Source: Claveliimonas bilis (GTDB taxonomy: Bacteria > Bacillota > Clostridia > Lachnospirales > Lachnospiraceae). From it: 64,000 nucleotides of DNA. The DNA lies in the NCBI RefSeq assembly GCF_020892095.1, contig NZ_AP024845.1:620001-684000 (forward strand), in the 5' to 3' direction. Under the pieces are notes generated by a model that was not told where the DNA came from, did no database searches, and saw nothing but the letters and a program-made list of their open reading frames with translations. Positions 18,693 through 28,115 of this stretch are shown here, one piece after another; within the stretch, counting starts at the first letter, position 1; every line of letters begins with the position of its first letter. The translations under genes and the position numbers were made by a program.

Positions 18693-19895
18693 CTACCTGC
18701 GAATTTGATAATAAATCTCCTTCAACTGATCTTTTTTCATAATCTTCGGTACCGGATAAAGCGGATTTGCCTCTTTAGCCGCCCGTTTTGCCAGCATATC
18801 AATATCGTCTTCCAATATGCCGTCCAACTTGTCCGGAATACCCATCCTCTGATTCATCGCTTTGATCTCTGCAATAAAGGCATTGGCCTTTTCCTGATCT
18901 GATTCCAGATTCTGTCCTATCTTCACAATATCAGCCAATTCTGCCAGCGATATGTACACAGAACTTCCATATGCTTCCAGCACATATGGGAGGATTACCG
19001 CATTGGCAAGTCCGTGGGGAATCCCATACTCTCCTCCCAGACTGTGGGCAATAGCATGAACATATCCGACGTACGCTCTTGTAAAAGCCGCTCCTGCCAG
19101 AAACGAGGCTTTCTGCATATTCTCTCTTGCTTCCATGTCTTCCCCGTTTTGATAAGCCTTTTCCAGATTCTTAAAAATAAGCTTCACTGCCGAAACACTG
19201 TCTTCGATTGTCTCTTTCGTATTACTTTTTCCTATGTAAGCCTCCACTGCATGGGTCAGAGCATCCATACCTGTTGTAGCTGTAATATGCGGCGGAAGAC
19301 CTCTCGTAAGCACCGGATCCAGCACTGCATATTTGGGAATCAGTACAAAATCATTCAGCGCGTATTTTTCATGAGTTTTCTCGTCAGTCAGCACAGCTGC
19401 AAGGGTCGTTTCGCTTCCGGTCCCTGATGTAGTAGGAATCGCCACAAGAAGAGGGATCGGTTTCCAGATTTTCAGTTCACCCCGCATAGATTGAATTTTT
19501 TTGTGAGGCCTTGCCACTCTTGCACCTACTCCTTTGGCACAGTCCATCGGAGAACCTCCTCCGAAAGCAATCAGTGCATGGCACCCGTTTTCCTTGTAAA
19601 GCTGCAGCGCCTCTTCCACGTTGGCAATGGTCGGATTTGCCGTAGTTTTATCATAAACAACGCATTGTATCCCTTCTTCGCGTATCCACTGCACCAAAGG
19701 CTCATGAAGTCCCAGAGACGCAATTCCCGGATCTGTTACCAGCATAACATTTCGGAATCCTTTCCTTTTTAGCATATCCGGAAGTTTCTTTAAACTGTCC
19801 CGTCCTGTAATCAATTTTGGCTTACGCCAAAACGGAACATGATCCATTGCAAATTTCATAATTTTCTGATAGATGCGACACCATAATCTGTACAT
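18693..19895 (-). CDS. Iron-containing alcohol dehydrogenase
   Basis: Group III metal-dependent alcohol dehydrogenase, 400 residues. The NAD loop reads FGGGSPMDCAKG and the nucleotide site PTTSGTGSET. Metal ligands lie in the stretch AIAHSLGGEYGIPHGLANA with its two His. RBS AAAGGAAAAG precedes ATG 19895. It is the first gene of a two-gene operon with the aldehyde dehydrogenase, which could oxidise an alcohol through to the acid, or run in the fermentative direction. No diol-dehydratase or shell genes are nearby, so it is not a microcompartment locus. Confidence 0.93.
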   Translation of the reverse strand: MYRLWCRIYQKIMKFAMDHVPFWRKPKLITGRDSLKKLPDMLKRKGFRNVMLVTDPGIASLGLHEPLVQWIREEGIQCVVYDKTTANPTIANVEEALQLYKENGCHALIAFGGGSPMDCAKGVGARVARPHKKIQSMRGELKIWKPIPLLVAIPTTSGTGSETTLAAVLTDEKTHEKYALNDFVLIPKYAVLDPVLTRGLPPHITATTGMDALTHAVEAYIGKSNTKETIEDSVSAVKLIFKNLEKAYQNGEDMEARENMQKASFLAGAAFTRAYVGYVHAIAHSLGGEYGIPHGLANAVILPYVLEAYGSSVYISLAELADIVKIGQNLESDQEKANAFIAEIKAMNQRMGIPDKLDGILEDDIDMLAKRAAKEANPLYPVPKIMKKDQLKEIYYQIRR

Positions 19896-19998
19896 TTTTT
19901 CTTTTCCTTTCTTTCCCTCATTTCATTCCGCCTTACCCCGCCTCCTGCTGCACCTTGGCAGTCCCAAAATATCCTTTGTATTTTCGAAGCATAAGGCA

Positions 19999-20026
19999 AG
20001 GACAGGTCCTTTATCAAAACCTGTCC
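19999..20026 (-). terminator. Weak stem-loop after PHP gene
   Basis: 9-bp perfect stem AGGACAGGT/ACCTGTCCT with a 10-nt loop just after the PHP gene stop. There is no clear T tract, so termination is uncertain. Confidence 0.4.
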
Positions 20027-20033
20027 TCACTGC

Positions 20034-20864
20034 TCACTGTTTGTTTACTTTTTCAAGGTAAGGAATTTCAATCGGATCAATCGGATTTACAGGGTTTTCG
20101 ACTTTTCCCTTTTCCTTCCTCTTACGCCGTTTCAAAAGCTCTCCTCCCTTATTGTAAAACCAAAAAGAATATACAAGCAGTTTATTCATTTTTCCAAGCT
20201 TATCCTTTGTTGTTTTTCCGTAGAGGCTTCCTCCAACCTCCACCGGAACTTTTTCCCTTATAAGGGAAATCAGCTCTGTCTCACACGTAACATGCCGCGG
20301 CAAAATCGTATATCCCATGCCGACACACTCTATTTTGTGAGAATCACTCCCTCCAATACCCGGCTTCTGATATTTCATCGCCAATCTGGCCGCTTTTTCA
20401 TTGGATTCTTCCGATTCGCAGGCATTAAAAGCTTCGATAAAATCAAATCTTTTTATCGTTTCCGGGGAGCGGAAATACTTTTTCGTATTCGTAAAACTTA
20501 AATATTTTTCTCCGCAGGGATGTGCCGGTCCCAATATTCCCCCATGCCGGTGGACAAAGTCGATCAGCATGTTCACCGGCATTCCTTTCAGCTCCAGCAA
20601 ACGCATCTTAACCCCTTCAGGCATTACACAGATAATATGTCCGGCATCGCATGTATCATACTCAATACCCTTCAGAACTACAAAATCTTCGTGTTTCTTT
20701 CCCTTCATTTCGTATTTCCAGTGCCTGTAGCCTTTATATGTGTCATGATCTGTGATCAGCATTCCGTCGAAACCTTCAGCTTTCAGTTTACTAATATAAT
20801 CATCCAAGCTTACTTTACTGTCAATAGATCCTTCCTTCACATGACAATGCATATCCAATTTCAT
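20034..20864 (-). CDS. PHP-domain metal-dependent phosphoesterase
   Basis: 276-residue hydrolase of the PHP superfamily. Metal-binding motifs: DMHCHVKEG near the N-terminus, ITDHDTYKG, an internal GPAHP and GGSDSHKIE. The compact size fits stand-alone PHP nucleases/phosphatases (YciV/RNase AM-like relatives), not DNA polymerase subunits. The C-terminal 50 residues are Lys-rich and may not be part of the fold. I chose ATG 20864, since AAAGGAGG lies just upstream and the 24 extra residues of the longer reading do not resemble the family. Substrate unknown. Confidence 0.85.
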   Translation of the reverse strand: MKLDMHCHVKEGSIDSKVSLDDYISKLKAEGFDGMLITDHDTYKGYRHWKYEMKGKKHEDFVVLKGIEYDTCDAGHIICVMPEGVKMRLLELKGMPVNMLIDFVHRHGGILGPAHPCGEKYLSFTNTKKYFRSPETIKRFDFIEAFNACESEESNEKAARLAMKYQKPGIGGSDSHKIECVGMGYTILPRHVTCETELISLIREKVPVEVGGSLYGKTTKDKLGKMNKLLVYSFWFYNKGGELLKRRKRKEKGKVENPVNPIDPIEIPYLEKVNKQ

Positions 20865-20942
20865 AAGTAAGCCTCCTTTGCTCTTTCCGTTTAATATATC
20901 CCTTAAAACTGATTTTATTATAGCACAAAGAGGCAAAAAAAC

Positions 20943-21125
20943 CTATACTCTTCTTTCTCCGGTATATTTCCTGAACGAAAAGCGTATCATTCCAAAACCG
21001 GCCATCCACACTGCCATGCACACACTCCAGGGAAGTTCCGCTTCTGTAAATCCAAATAAAATCGCCGCACCTGTAGATAAAACCAATCCAATTATCAGTA
21101 TCAAAATTCTGCTTATCCTATACAT
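20943..21125 (-). CDS. Small two-helix membrane protein
   Basis: 60-residue protein with two hydrophobic segments (about residues 6-24 and 34-50) and a basic tail ending TGERRV. AGAGGTG lies 6 nt before ATG 21125. It lies 78 nt upstream of the PHP gene on the same strand. I do not recognise a family. The good RBS and clean topology argue that it is real. Confidence 0.5.
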   Translation of the reverse strand: MYRISRILILIIGLVLSTGAAILFGFTEAELPWSVCMAVWMAGFGMIRFSFRKYTGERRV

Positions 21126-21214
21126 AGCAAACACCTCTCTTCCTATGAACTGACTATAGCAAAAGAGGTGTGCAATAAAATGTACTTGCTTTTATATTTT
21201 CAAATTTTTCCGTT

Positions 21215-22009
21215 CTATTCTATAAAGGTTATGTCATCGTCATCCTCATCATCTTCACTTTCCCTGACAGGATCCTCGTCATCTGACGAACTCTTTTTTT
21301 CTCCATCCTCATCGTCCAGAAGCATTCTGGCTCTCTCAACTTCTGTTTCCATGGATTCCTTCTCACGGAAACTCTCGGAATACAGTCTTTCCTTCTTGCC
21401 GACCTCCCGTGATTTCATCATAAACTGTATAACAAGACCGATCACAGCCAGCACAAGACTGGCCAGGACTGTAATAAGGAAGCTTTCAGCAAGCCCTGTC
21501 AGTTCTGCTGCTGAAATACCGGCAATAAATCCGCCTGCGACCGCTGAAATAATAATGATAATAGGATCCAAAAAAATCGCTGTGATAATACCAAGGATCA
21601 AACCCGCTCCCAGACAGATAAAAGCCGTCAGTAAAGAATCAGGCGTAAACGTTATCAAAGCCGCTCCTGCCCCCAGCATCAACAGCCATACAAACGCTCC
21701 TACTCTGTACAAAATCGCCGACAGACATGCCAAAATTACCGCAAGCGCTCCTGCCGCAATAAGCATGACAGTACCTTCCAGACCAAACATAATTCCTGCT
21801 GCCAGGCCAATAACCGCTCCTGCCAGCGCTCCTGCCAATGCAGCCAGGATTCGTATCAATTTCAATCCAAAAAAGCAGATGAGAAGTCCGATTACTATCC
21901 CGGCAATCATGGAAGCGGTACTATTCTGTATAACAGACTGCAAATCATAAATAATCTCTTCCGGCTCCCCACCGGACACCTGGTTTATGATAGATATTAA
22001 TTCGTTCAT
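21215..22009 (-). CDS. DUF4203/TMEM198-like membrane protein with acidic tail
   Basis: 264-residue inner-membrane protein with about seven closely packed, Gly/Ala-rich helices between residues 30 and 190 (for example ALAGALAGAVIGLAAGIMFG and IISAVAGGFIAGISAAELTG), like DUF4203 proteins. A charged cytoplasmic tail follows, ending in a run of Asp/Glu (residues about 225-264). AAAGGAG precedes ATG 22009, chosen over a longer reading to 22069 that would cross the promoter. Function unknown. Confidence 0.7.
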   Translation of the reverse strand: MNELISIINQVSGGEPEEIIYDLQSVIQNSTASMIAGIVIGLLICFFGLKLIRILAALAGALAGAVIGLAAGIMFGLEGTVMLIAAGALAVILACLSAILYRVGAFVWLLMLGAGAALITFTPDSLLTAFICLGAGLILGIITAIFLDPIIIIISAVAGGFIAGISAAELTGLAESFLITVLASLVLAVIGLVIQFMMKSREVGKKERLYSESFREKESMETEVERARMLLDDEDGEKKSSSDDEDPVRESEDDEDDDDITFIE

Positions 22010-22049
22010 AAAATTCTCCTTTGTCCCTTTATTAATTATCTGCGAGAGT

Positions 22050-22078
22050 ATTATAACACTTTTTTGCATTTCTGTTAA
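22050..22078 (-). promoter_or_regulatory. Promoter of the DUF4203-like gene
   Basis: Minus strand: TTAACA (22073-22078), 17-bp spacer, TATAAT (22050-22055). It lies 41 nt before the start codon, which supports the shorter reading. Confidence 0.7.
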
Positions 22079-22841
22079 CCCTGTAAATGCATCTGGAAAG
22101 ATCCCCCTCCTATATTTTTAATCATTAATAGAGATGGGCATCAATTGTATTTTCAATCAACACCCATCTCTACTTCTGTGGTTCAATCATTCTTTTTTCC
22201 TTTCTCTACATATGTAGTAAAAAAATGATTTTTGTTTTTTTATACTGATCTTTATTCCTTTCATCGTATGGTCTTTACTGTCCATCATAACCTTCTTCAT
22301 ACTAATATTCTTCCAAATACTTTCTCAATACTCTGACTTTCAATATCAACCTTTTTGGATTTCATTTATAAAGCATCAGTACAAATAGCTTAATTTTTTG
22401 GTGGTCCGTACCTCCTTTTCTTAAACTACCGAAATAATAAACCTACTCAAAACATTTAGCACTGCTTTTATGTTTTTTTCCTTTGTTTATTATTTATGAC
22501 ATTATATTACCATTGGGCCTTGATTTTGTCAATATATTTTTCAAAAAAATATTAATTTTCTTTTTTCAGTTTTATATTTGTATTAATTTTCTGAAAATTT
22601 TAAATATTTCCTCCAACAAATACATTTGCAGCGGCGAAGAAATCCATCGCTGGTCTGATCTCCTGACTAAGGTTTCTCTTCTCTCTTTCCTGCTTCTTTT
22701 CCCAATCAACGTTTTCATCAAAAATGCTTCAGACAATCCCACAGATCTGCAAAATCTTCTGATCCGTAAAAGTGCCTGAAGCATATATTATTCGTCCATA
22801 ATATAAATAACCCGAATCCGGCTTCTGATACCGACTTTCAT
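22079..22841. other. 760-bp AT-rich gap with hairpins, no convincing gene
   Basis: Clearly more AT-rich than its surroundings between 22200 and 22640. It holds a 10-bp stem (22129-22138 with 22163-22172) and a 9-bp inverted repeat 22724-22732/22776-22784. Both strands have short open frames without ribosome-binding sites. One minus-strand frame (about 22786 down to 22613) reads protein-like but is broken by a TGA, so it could be a decayed gene. I see no supported CDS. Confidence 0.5.
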
Positions 22842-23297
22842 TTAATACTGAACCGAACCAGTGTCTGTTCCGTTTACTACATAGTAAACAGCCCCGTCCT
22901 CCGGCTTAATGTACAGTGCAATATCTTTGATATCTCCGACTTTCTTTTTATTTTCCTTTGTCCATGCTTTCTTAACGGCAGCGATCATATCCTTTTCTTC
23001 TACCTGTCTTCCCATGTACTGTACATAAGTTTTTATCTTAATTTCCTTCTTGGCAGCAGATTTTTTAGCTGGTTCTTTCTTGGCTGGTGCCTTTTTCTCC
23101 GTTGCTTTTTTGACAGTTTCCTTTACTGTCTCTTTTGCTGCAGATGTTTTTTTCACTGTGTCTTTTTTTGTTTCGGCTTCTTTTGTTTTTGCATCAACTG
23201 TCTCTGCCTTTTTTACAGTGTCAGCCAGAACATTAACCGGTACCTGTTTCGTTTCTTTTACGGCAGTTTTCGTTTTTGCTGTGGATTTTGTAGCCAT
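22842..23297 (-). CDS. DUF6465-type protein with Lys/Ala-rich tail
   Basis: 151-residue protein in two parts. Residues 1-85 are low-complexity Lys/Ala/Thr with repeated KKA/KET steps, like histone-H1-type tails. Residues about 88-151 form a compact domain (IKIKTYVQYMGRQVEEKDM, then DIALYIKPEDGAVYYVVNG) found in clostridial DUF6465 proteins. AGGAGG lies upstream of ATG 23297. The tail suggests nucleic-acid or surface binding, but no function is established. Confidence 0.75.
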   Translation of the reverse strand: MATKSTAKTKTAVKETKQVPVNVLADTVKKAETVDAKTKEAETKKDTVKKTSAAKETVKETVKKATEKKAPAKKEPAKKSAAKKEIKIKTYVQYMGRQVEEKDMIAAVKKAWTKENKKKVGDIKDIALYIKPEDGAVYYVVNGTDTGSVQY

Positions 23298-23370
23298 TTC
23301 AATTCCTCCTAGATCTTTTTGCTTCCATAATACATTTTCTATTTCTGCCTGATCTCGTTTAGTCGTCAAT

Positions 23371-23398
23371 ATTATATCACACTATTTCAAAATTGCAA
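23371..23398 (-). promoter_or_regulatory. Promoter of the DUF6465 gene
   Basis: Minus strand: TTGCAA (23393-23398), 16-bp spacer, TATAAT (23371-23376), 73 nt before the start codon. Confidence 0.6.
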
Positions 23399-23478
23399 TC
23401 TCTCCTGACTACTGCTGTGAAAACTGCTCATTTTTCAGACTTTTTCCATCAAACTCTTAGTGTTTCTGCCGACAAAGT

Positions 23479-24159
23479 CTACTTCCCTGTAGTGATATAT
23501 TTACGCAGCACTCCTGCTACATTGCTGATCGGCATAGACTGAAGCCAAATCTTACCCGGCCCGCTGATAATCGTATTGAAAATTCCTTCTCCGCCAAATA
23601 CCATATTTTTCACTCCCGGAACGGATTTGATCTCCATACTGCAGCTTGCCGTCATTGCCGCCAGATGTCCGGTATCTACAACAATCTGCTGTCCCATCTG
23701 CAGCTCATATTCCACCACATGTCCGTCAAATTCTGCAAATACAATACCCTGTCCGCTGATTCTCTGCATAATAAAGCCTTCACCACCAAACAGGCCGGCG
23801 CCAAGTTTTTTATTAAAAAAGATGGACAGCTCTACGCCTGCCTCCCCTGCAAGAAATGCATTTTTCTGCAGAATCATCTCGTTACCCGGTGAAATTTCAA
23901 AGGCTTTGACAGATCCCGGAAAACTGGATGCAAACGCGATCATTCCCGGTCCTCCTTCTGATGTATAAATATTCTGGAAGATCGCTTCACCGGAAAACAT
24001 CCTTCCGAATGCTTTGCCAACCCCGCCGTTAGTAGATGTTTCCATTTTCATATTCGGTGACATCCAGGCCATTCCTCCGCCTTCAGTCACAATTTTCTCT
24101 CCGCCCTCCAGTTCACAAATAACTACCGGAAGTGTTTCGCCCTGAATTTGATATTTCAT
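23479..24159 (-). CDS. AIM24 / TIGR00266 family protein
   Basis: 226-residue all-beta protein. Family phrases: MKYQIQGETLPVVICELEGG at the start, MAWMSPNMKMETSTNGG, GGEGFIMQRISGQGIVF in the middle, and GPGKIWLQSMP near the end. Bacterial members are cytosolic and uncharacterised; the eukaryotic AIM24 is mitochondrial. GAGGAGGAAAAAGC precedes ATG 24159. It is a single gene with no operon partner. Confidence 0.9.
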   Translation of the reverse strand: MKYQIQGETLPVVICELEGGEKIVTEGGGMAWMSPNMKMETSTNGGVGKAFGRMFSGEAIFQNIYTSEGGPGMIAFASSFPGSVKAFEISPGNEMILQKNAFLAGEAGVELSIFFNKKLGAGLFGGEGFIMQRISGQGIVFAEFDGHVVEYELQMGQQIVVDTGHLAAMTASCSMEIKSVPGVKNMVFGGEGIFNTIISGPGKIWLQSMPISNVAGVLRKYITTGK

Positions 24160-24266
24160 GCTTTTTCCTCCTCATAATAATTGTATTCTGATTTTAGAAT
24201 ACTATCCCGTCTTTATTCTGTCAATCACACAATCAAAAGACAACTCTGCTTCCCTTACAAAATATT

Positions 24267-25778
24267 TCAAATCTCTACGTCAAATGGAAGATGATCCAGC
24301 ACATCCCTCTGCACATCTATGCCAGGGTACGCTTCGATAAGTTTCAGACCTTTGGGCGTTAAGCGAAACACACAGCGTTCCGTCACATACAGAACTTTTT
24401 GCCCATTGGCGATAGCTCTCTTTGCCGAAAAGCTCACAGCGGATACTTTCTTCACAAATTTGGGAATCGTACCTTCCTTTTCAATAGTCACAACCCCCTT
24501 TTTCTGCGAAACCTCCAGCCCTTTTGTGTCAAAAGTCAGGCAAAACACTACCGTAGGGGTCTTGGCCGTGATATTGGCAAAACCTCCTATTCCCGCAAAT
24601 GCCCCCGGTCCTCTGTGCGCATTTACATTTCCCTGACAGTCCACCTCCAAAGCTCCCATGAAACAGATGTCCAGCCCTCCGCTGTTGTAAAGATCAAACT
24701 GGTTCGCCATATCATAAACGGAAGCAGCGCCGATCATAGCTCCAAAGGCCTCTCCAGACACCGGAAAACCTCCGATCCCGCCAGACTCTACCGTCAGCGT
24801 CACCATATCCAGTATTCCGTTTTTACGTGCGTGCCTGGCCACCATTTCCGGAATGCCGATCCCGATATTAACAATATCATCTACCCGCAGTTCCTTGGCT
24901 GCCCGGCGGCCGATGATATTGCCTGCAGCAGCGCTGCCGGATTTTTTAGCGGAGACCGTATCAATCTTCTCGCTCCAGGTATTCCAGTCCTCATAAGGAA
25001 TCTCAAAGCTTCCCGTAAGAGCAGTATAAGCCTCATTCCGTTCTTCCGGTTCCGCCACCACAATAGCGTCCACCAGGCAGCCCGGAATAATAGCATTCCT
25101 GGGCCTGGATGGCGTATCCACCAAACGGTCTACCTGGACGATCACCCGTCCGTGATTGGACTTTACTGCCTGACAGATGGACAGGGCATCGCCGGACATG
25201 AACATATCGTCAAAAGAAATATTTCCCTTTCGGTCTGCCGCTGTCCCCTTTATAAGAGCAACCGTAATCTTAGGCAGCTTATAATAGAGGAACTCCTCCC
25301 CATCTACCTCCACATATTTTACAAGAGAATCATCAACGGAGAGCCGGTTGATCCCCGGACCTTCCCTTCTGGGATCCACGAAAATATCAAGCCCCACCTT
25401 GGAAAGAGCACCAGGCAGCCCGCCTGCCTGTGCCCGGATGGCATGGGAAATACACCCCAGCGGCAGGTTATATGCTTCAAAACGGTCCTCCATCACCAGC
25501 TTCTTGGTACTTAGCATCGCTCCGAAATGGCCGCAGATCAGCCGGTCTACTGCTCCTTCCCGAATGTACCCTTCCGCATTCCGGTTCTCATCCCACAGGC
25601 CAAAACCGGCGCTGGAGATCATAGTCAGATGACTGGGGGACCGCATCCTCTGATATCTTCTATAAAGGGCCTCGTGAAGTTCCACCGGATTCTCGATTCC
25701 CACAAAAGAATTGACGCAGATACAATCGCCGTCCCGGATCAGGCGGATTGCCTCGTCAGAGCTCATTATCTCGTACAT
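24267..25778 (-). CDS. Acyl-CoA:acetate CoA-transferase (family I, fused alpha-beta)
   Basis: Transfers CoA between an acyl-CoA and a carboxylate. The 503-residue chain fuses alpha and beta domains, as in YdiF and propionate/acetoacetyl CoA-transferases. The alpha domain ends with the GPGINRLSVD region. The beta domain carries the catalytic Glu in TVESGGIGGFPVSG. GAGGAGA lies 9 nt before ATG 25778, which I prefer to an upstream in-frame start. A consensus promoter (25821-25849) drives it alone. Short-chain acid exchange during fermentation is the usual role; the acyl chain is not predictable. Confidence 0.9.
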   Translation of the reverse strand: MYEIMSSDEAIRLIRDGDCICVNSFVGIENPVELHEALYRRYQRMRSPSHLTMISSAGFGLWDENRNAEGYIREGAVDRLICGHFGAMLSTKKLVMEDRFEAYNLPLGCISHAIRAQAGGLPGALSKVGLDIFVDPRREGPGINRLSVDDSLVKYVEVDGEEFLYYKLPKITVALIKGTAADRKGNISFDDMFMSGDALSICQAVKSNHGRVIVQVDRLVDTPSRPRNAIIPGCLVDAIVVAEPEERNEAYTALTGSFEIPYEDWNTWSEKIDTVSAKKSGSAAAGNIIGRRAAKELRVDDIVNIGIGIPEMVARHARKNGILDMVTLTVESGGIGGFPVSGEAFGAMIGAASVYDMANQFDLYNSGGLDICFMGALEVDCQGNVNAHRGPGAFAGIGGFANITAKTPTVVFCLTFDTKGLEVSQKKGVVTIEKEGTIPKFVKKVSAVSFSAKRAIANGQKVLYVTERCVFRLTPKGLKLIEAYPGIDVQRDVLDHLPFDVEI

Positions 25779-25820
25779 AAACAATCTTCTCCTCATAACT
25801 TCTTTCGTACTTTTCTACAT

Positions 25821-25849
25821 ATTTTATTACATTCAGAGGAGCCTGTCAA
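25821..25849 (-). promoter_or_regulatory. Consensus promoter of the CoA-transferase gene
   Basis: Minus strand: TTGACA (25844-25849), 17-bp spacer, TAAAAT (25821-25826). Confidence 0.85.
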
Positions 25850-25880
25850 AGTCCGGTATGTACAAAAGCTTTTAGCCCGT

Positions 25881-26174
25881 TTACCCAAATAACTGTTTTC
25901 CGATAACACTTATACCTAGCAATCCGAAAAAGCCGCAGCCCACAAGTCCTCCTAAAAGTTCACCCCATGTTATATCGTCATCTTTCCCTGAAATTTTCCG
26001 AAATAGCAGCCACACCCCTCCAAAGAAACATGGGATTGCCAAAAAGCAAAAGCCCGTAAGCACTATATTTATTAAAAATACAATCCCACTTCCGAATTTT
26101 TCCCACGCTGCCGCACCAATAAGCACTACTATCATCAGTACCCAAACTGGGATTGTGAAAAACCAAACTATCAT
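25881..26174 (-). CDS. Small three-helix membrane protein
   Basis: 97-residue protein with three hydrophobic segments (about residues 3-23, 30-57 and 72-92) and a short charged loop KISGKDDD. AAAAGGAGAAAATAAC precedes ATG 26174. It is read after the larger lipoprotein gene on the same strand, 20 nt downstream, so probably co-transcribed. I do not recognise a family. Confidence 0.6.
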   Translation of the reverse strand: MIVWFFTIPVWVLMIVVLIGAAAWEKFGSGIVFLINIVLTGFCFLAIPCFFGGVWLLFRKISGKDDDITWGELLGGLVGCGFFGLLGISVIGKQLFG

Positions 26175-26194
26175 GTTATTTTCTCCTTTTCAAA

Positions 26195-27667
26195 TCATTC
26201 TACTTCAAGAGAAAGATTCTCTCCCGTTTCAACATCAATATAAAAACATTCTCCAGTCTCTGCATTAACCGCAATCCTTCTATTCTCACACTCTCCTACA
26301 CAATTAATATTAGCAGGAATACGTACAGACTCTTTTCCATTGCTGTCAACAAAGATTGTCGTCGTTTCATCAACCGCTACTCTTATCATACCCTCGGAAA
26401 CTTCCCCATATATAATCGGAATCTGATCTGAAAAATCATGATTATAACAATGAATAGGTTCGAAGAGGAAATTTCCTTGTTCGTCTATCATTGTTACGTA
26501 ATCTCCGTCTACCCCTTCAATATACAGAGCACTCAACCCATTTTCATAATTCAGTTCCTCCTGATTAACTTTTATATCTGCAATCCTGTTTTCATTTATC
26601 AGAGTTCCATTTAAATCAAAAGTCCAGATGACAAAATCTCCCTCCTCCATTCCGCTCACAATCACGGCATCATCCGATAATGTTATATTCCGTCCATATT
26701 CGTAATAGTCTCCATAATCAACTGTCGAGGTTCCTCGGTCTTTATACAATATCCAACCTGAAAGCATCATATTATTTTGATAGTCAGTAAATCCTTCCAT
26801 GTCTTCATAGTAAATCCCTTGGTTCGCATCAACCACTACTTCTTTGTATTCAAAATCTACAATACCGTCTTCACATTCTTTAGGATAAGGTAATTCTTCT
26901 CCGCATACTTTCGCAAATTCTTCACTTACAGGAATAACTTCATTCCCATAACCGTCAATTACACCCATTTTTGCTGTTTTCTGCTGATATCCTGACGGTT
27001 GTTCCAACACCATCATATATCCGTTTCCAATTTCCTGTCCCTGGTACTTTTCCGACAAACTATAGATGATTTCTCCATTTCGATCAAATGCGTTATTGTC
27101 GATCCAAATATATTCTCCTTCCTGGTCTATACTATTATACCCACTGCTGCTGTCCTGAGGATATTCAAACAGCTTTTGCCCATTTACATCAATGACATTT
27201 ATTCTAATATCTGAACTGGAATTTGTATTCATCATTTTTACATATGCAATTCCATTATGAAAACTACTTCCCTCGACAGGTATCCAAGTTTCTTCCTCGC
27301 CATCTTTCTTTGTGTCTTCACTGACCTCCGCGTCCCCTATGTCTTTTAAATTGTAGCTGCCAAGCAGACCTCCTTCCAATTCAATCTCCTCTACCTTGCC
27401 TGTTTTCGTATAAACTTTTACATTAAACAGCACACTTTGTTCATCTTCGTCTTCAAAAACACTGTAAAACTCTACTCCCGGCTCATATACATCCTCGTCT
27501 GTTGTATCAATTATAGCTGCCTCACTGAAATAGTACGGCTCATAGTAACTTTCAAGGAGTTCCTCTACTTCTTCCTTTTCCCACTGCTCATTTTTTTCAT
27601 TACATCCCACTAATACCATTGTGCAGAGGAACATCACGCTCACTAACACTCTCTTTTTCATACTCAA
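26195..27667 (-). CDS. WG-repeat-like lipoprotein
   Basis: Exported lipoprotein of about 490 residues. The signal peptide has KKR, a hydrophobic core and the lipobox LVGC (Cys at residue 22). The body is a series of beta-rich units such as KMGVIDGYGNEVIPVSEEF and YVTMIDEQGNFLFEPIHCY, typical of WG/KWG-repeat proteins. The start is TTG 27667, 8 nt after AAGGAG at the end of the preceding gene; an ATG two codons on is 14 nt away. It follows a smaller lipoprotein gene by 5 nt. Surface role unknown. Confidence 0.75.
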   Translation of the reverse strand: MSMKKRVLVSVMFLCTMVLVGCNEKNEQWEKEEVEELLESYYEPYYFSEAAIIDTTDEDVYEPGVEFYSVFEDEDEQSVLFNVKVYTKTGKVEEIELEGGLLGSYNLKDIGDAEVSEDTKKDGEEETWIPVEGSSFHNGIAYVKMMNTNSSSDIRINVIDVNGQKLFEYPQDSSSGYNSIDQEGEYIWIDNNAFDRNGEIIYSLSEKYQGQEIGNGYMMVLEQPSGYQQKTAKMGVIDGYGNEVIPVSEEFAKVCGEELPYPKECEDGIVDFEYKEVVVDANQGIYYEDMEGFTDYQNNMMLSGWILYKDRGTSTVDYGDYYEYGRNITLSDDAVIVSGMEEGDFVIWTFDLNGTLINENRIADIKVNQEELNYENGLSALYIEGVDGDYVTMIDEQGNFLFEPIHCYNHDFSDQIPIIYGEVSEGMIRVAVDETTTIFVDSNGKESVRIPANINCVGECENRRIAVNAETGECFYIDVETGENLSLEVE

Positions 27668-27672
27668 TACTA

Positions 27673-28065
27673 CTACTCCTTCACAAATACTACCGGATCT
27701 CCGCCATAATTGTCAGTTTCAACTACAGAATCTTTATATCCTGTCATAGTCAACTCTAATTCTGTATCGCTGAGAAATTCATAATCGAATGTTCCATATA
27801 TGGTATCTCCCCATCCATCCGTAGTGATAATAACTATCTGCTGGCTGGACTCATGCCATTCATACGAGGCATTTTGCTCCTCCCCATCTGTTATCATTTT
27901 TGTATCACCGAATGTATCTTTTTCACTGTTCGGCGAGTAAAAAACAAAGCCATTCCCTTCCCCATCGTTCCAATTACCCTCCAACTTATCCAGGTCACTG
28001 CTTCCACATCCCACAAGAAGAGTTCCAGCAAGAAATATACTCGCTAATGCAATTTTCATTTTCAT
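27673..28065 (-). CDS. Small secreted lipoprotein
   Basis: 130-residue lipoprotein. The signal peptide MKMKIALASIFLAGTLLVGC has a clear lipobox LVGC. The mature part (LDKLEGNWNDGEGNGFVFY, then a TELELTMTG region) looks like a small beta-barrel of the lipocalin-like/DUF5640 sort, though I cannot place it firmly. AAGGAGGGAATGAT precedes ATG 28065. It is first in a lipoprotein-lipoprotein-membrane protein operon and is divergent from an HTH gene. Confidence 0.7.
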   Translation of the reverse strand: MKMKIALASIFLAGTLLVGCGSSDLDKLEGNWNDGEGNGFVFYSPNSEKDTFGDTKMITDGEEQNASYEWHESSQQIVIITTDGWGDTIYGTFDYEFLSDTELELTMTGYKDSVVETDNYGGDPVVFVKE

Positions 28066-28115
28066 ATCATTCCCTCCTTCAAAATATAACTGTATGGGCA
28101 TATATTAGCCTATAT

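Noticed and set aside
22483..22779. 98-codon plus-strand frame
   Set aside because: AT-driven hydrophobic sequence without a ribosome-binding site in the AT-rich gap.
24399..25514. 371-codon plus-strand open frame
   Set aside because: Antisense shadow of the CoA-transferase gene, whose motifs are certain.
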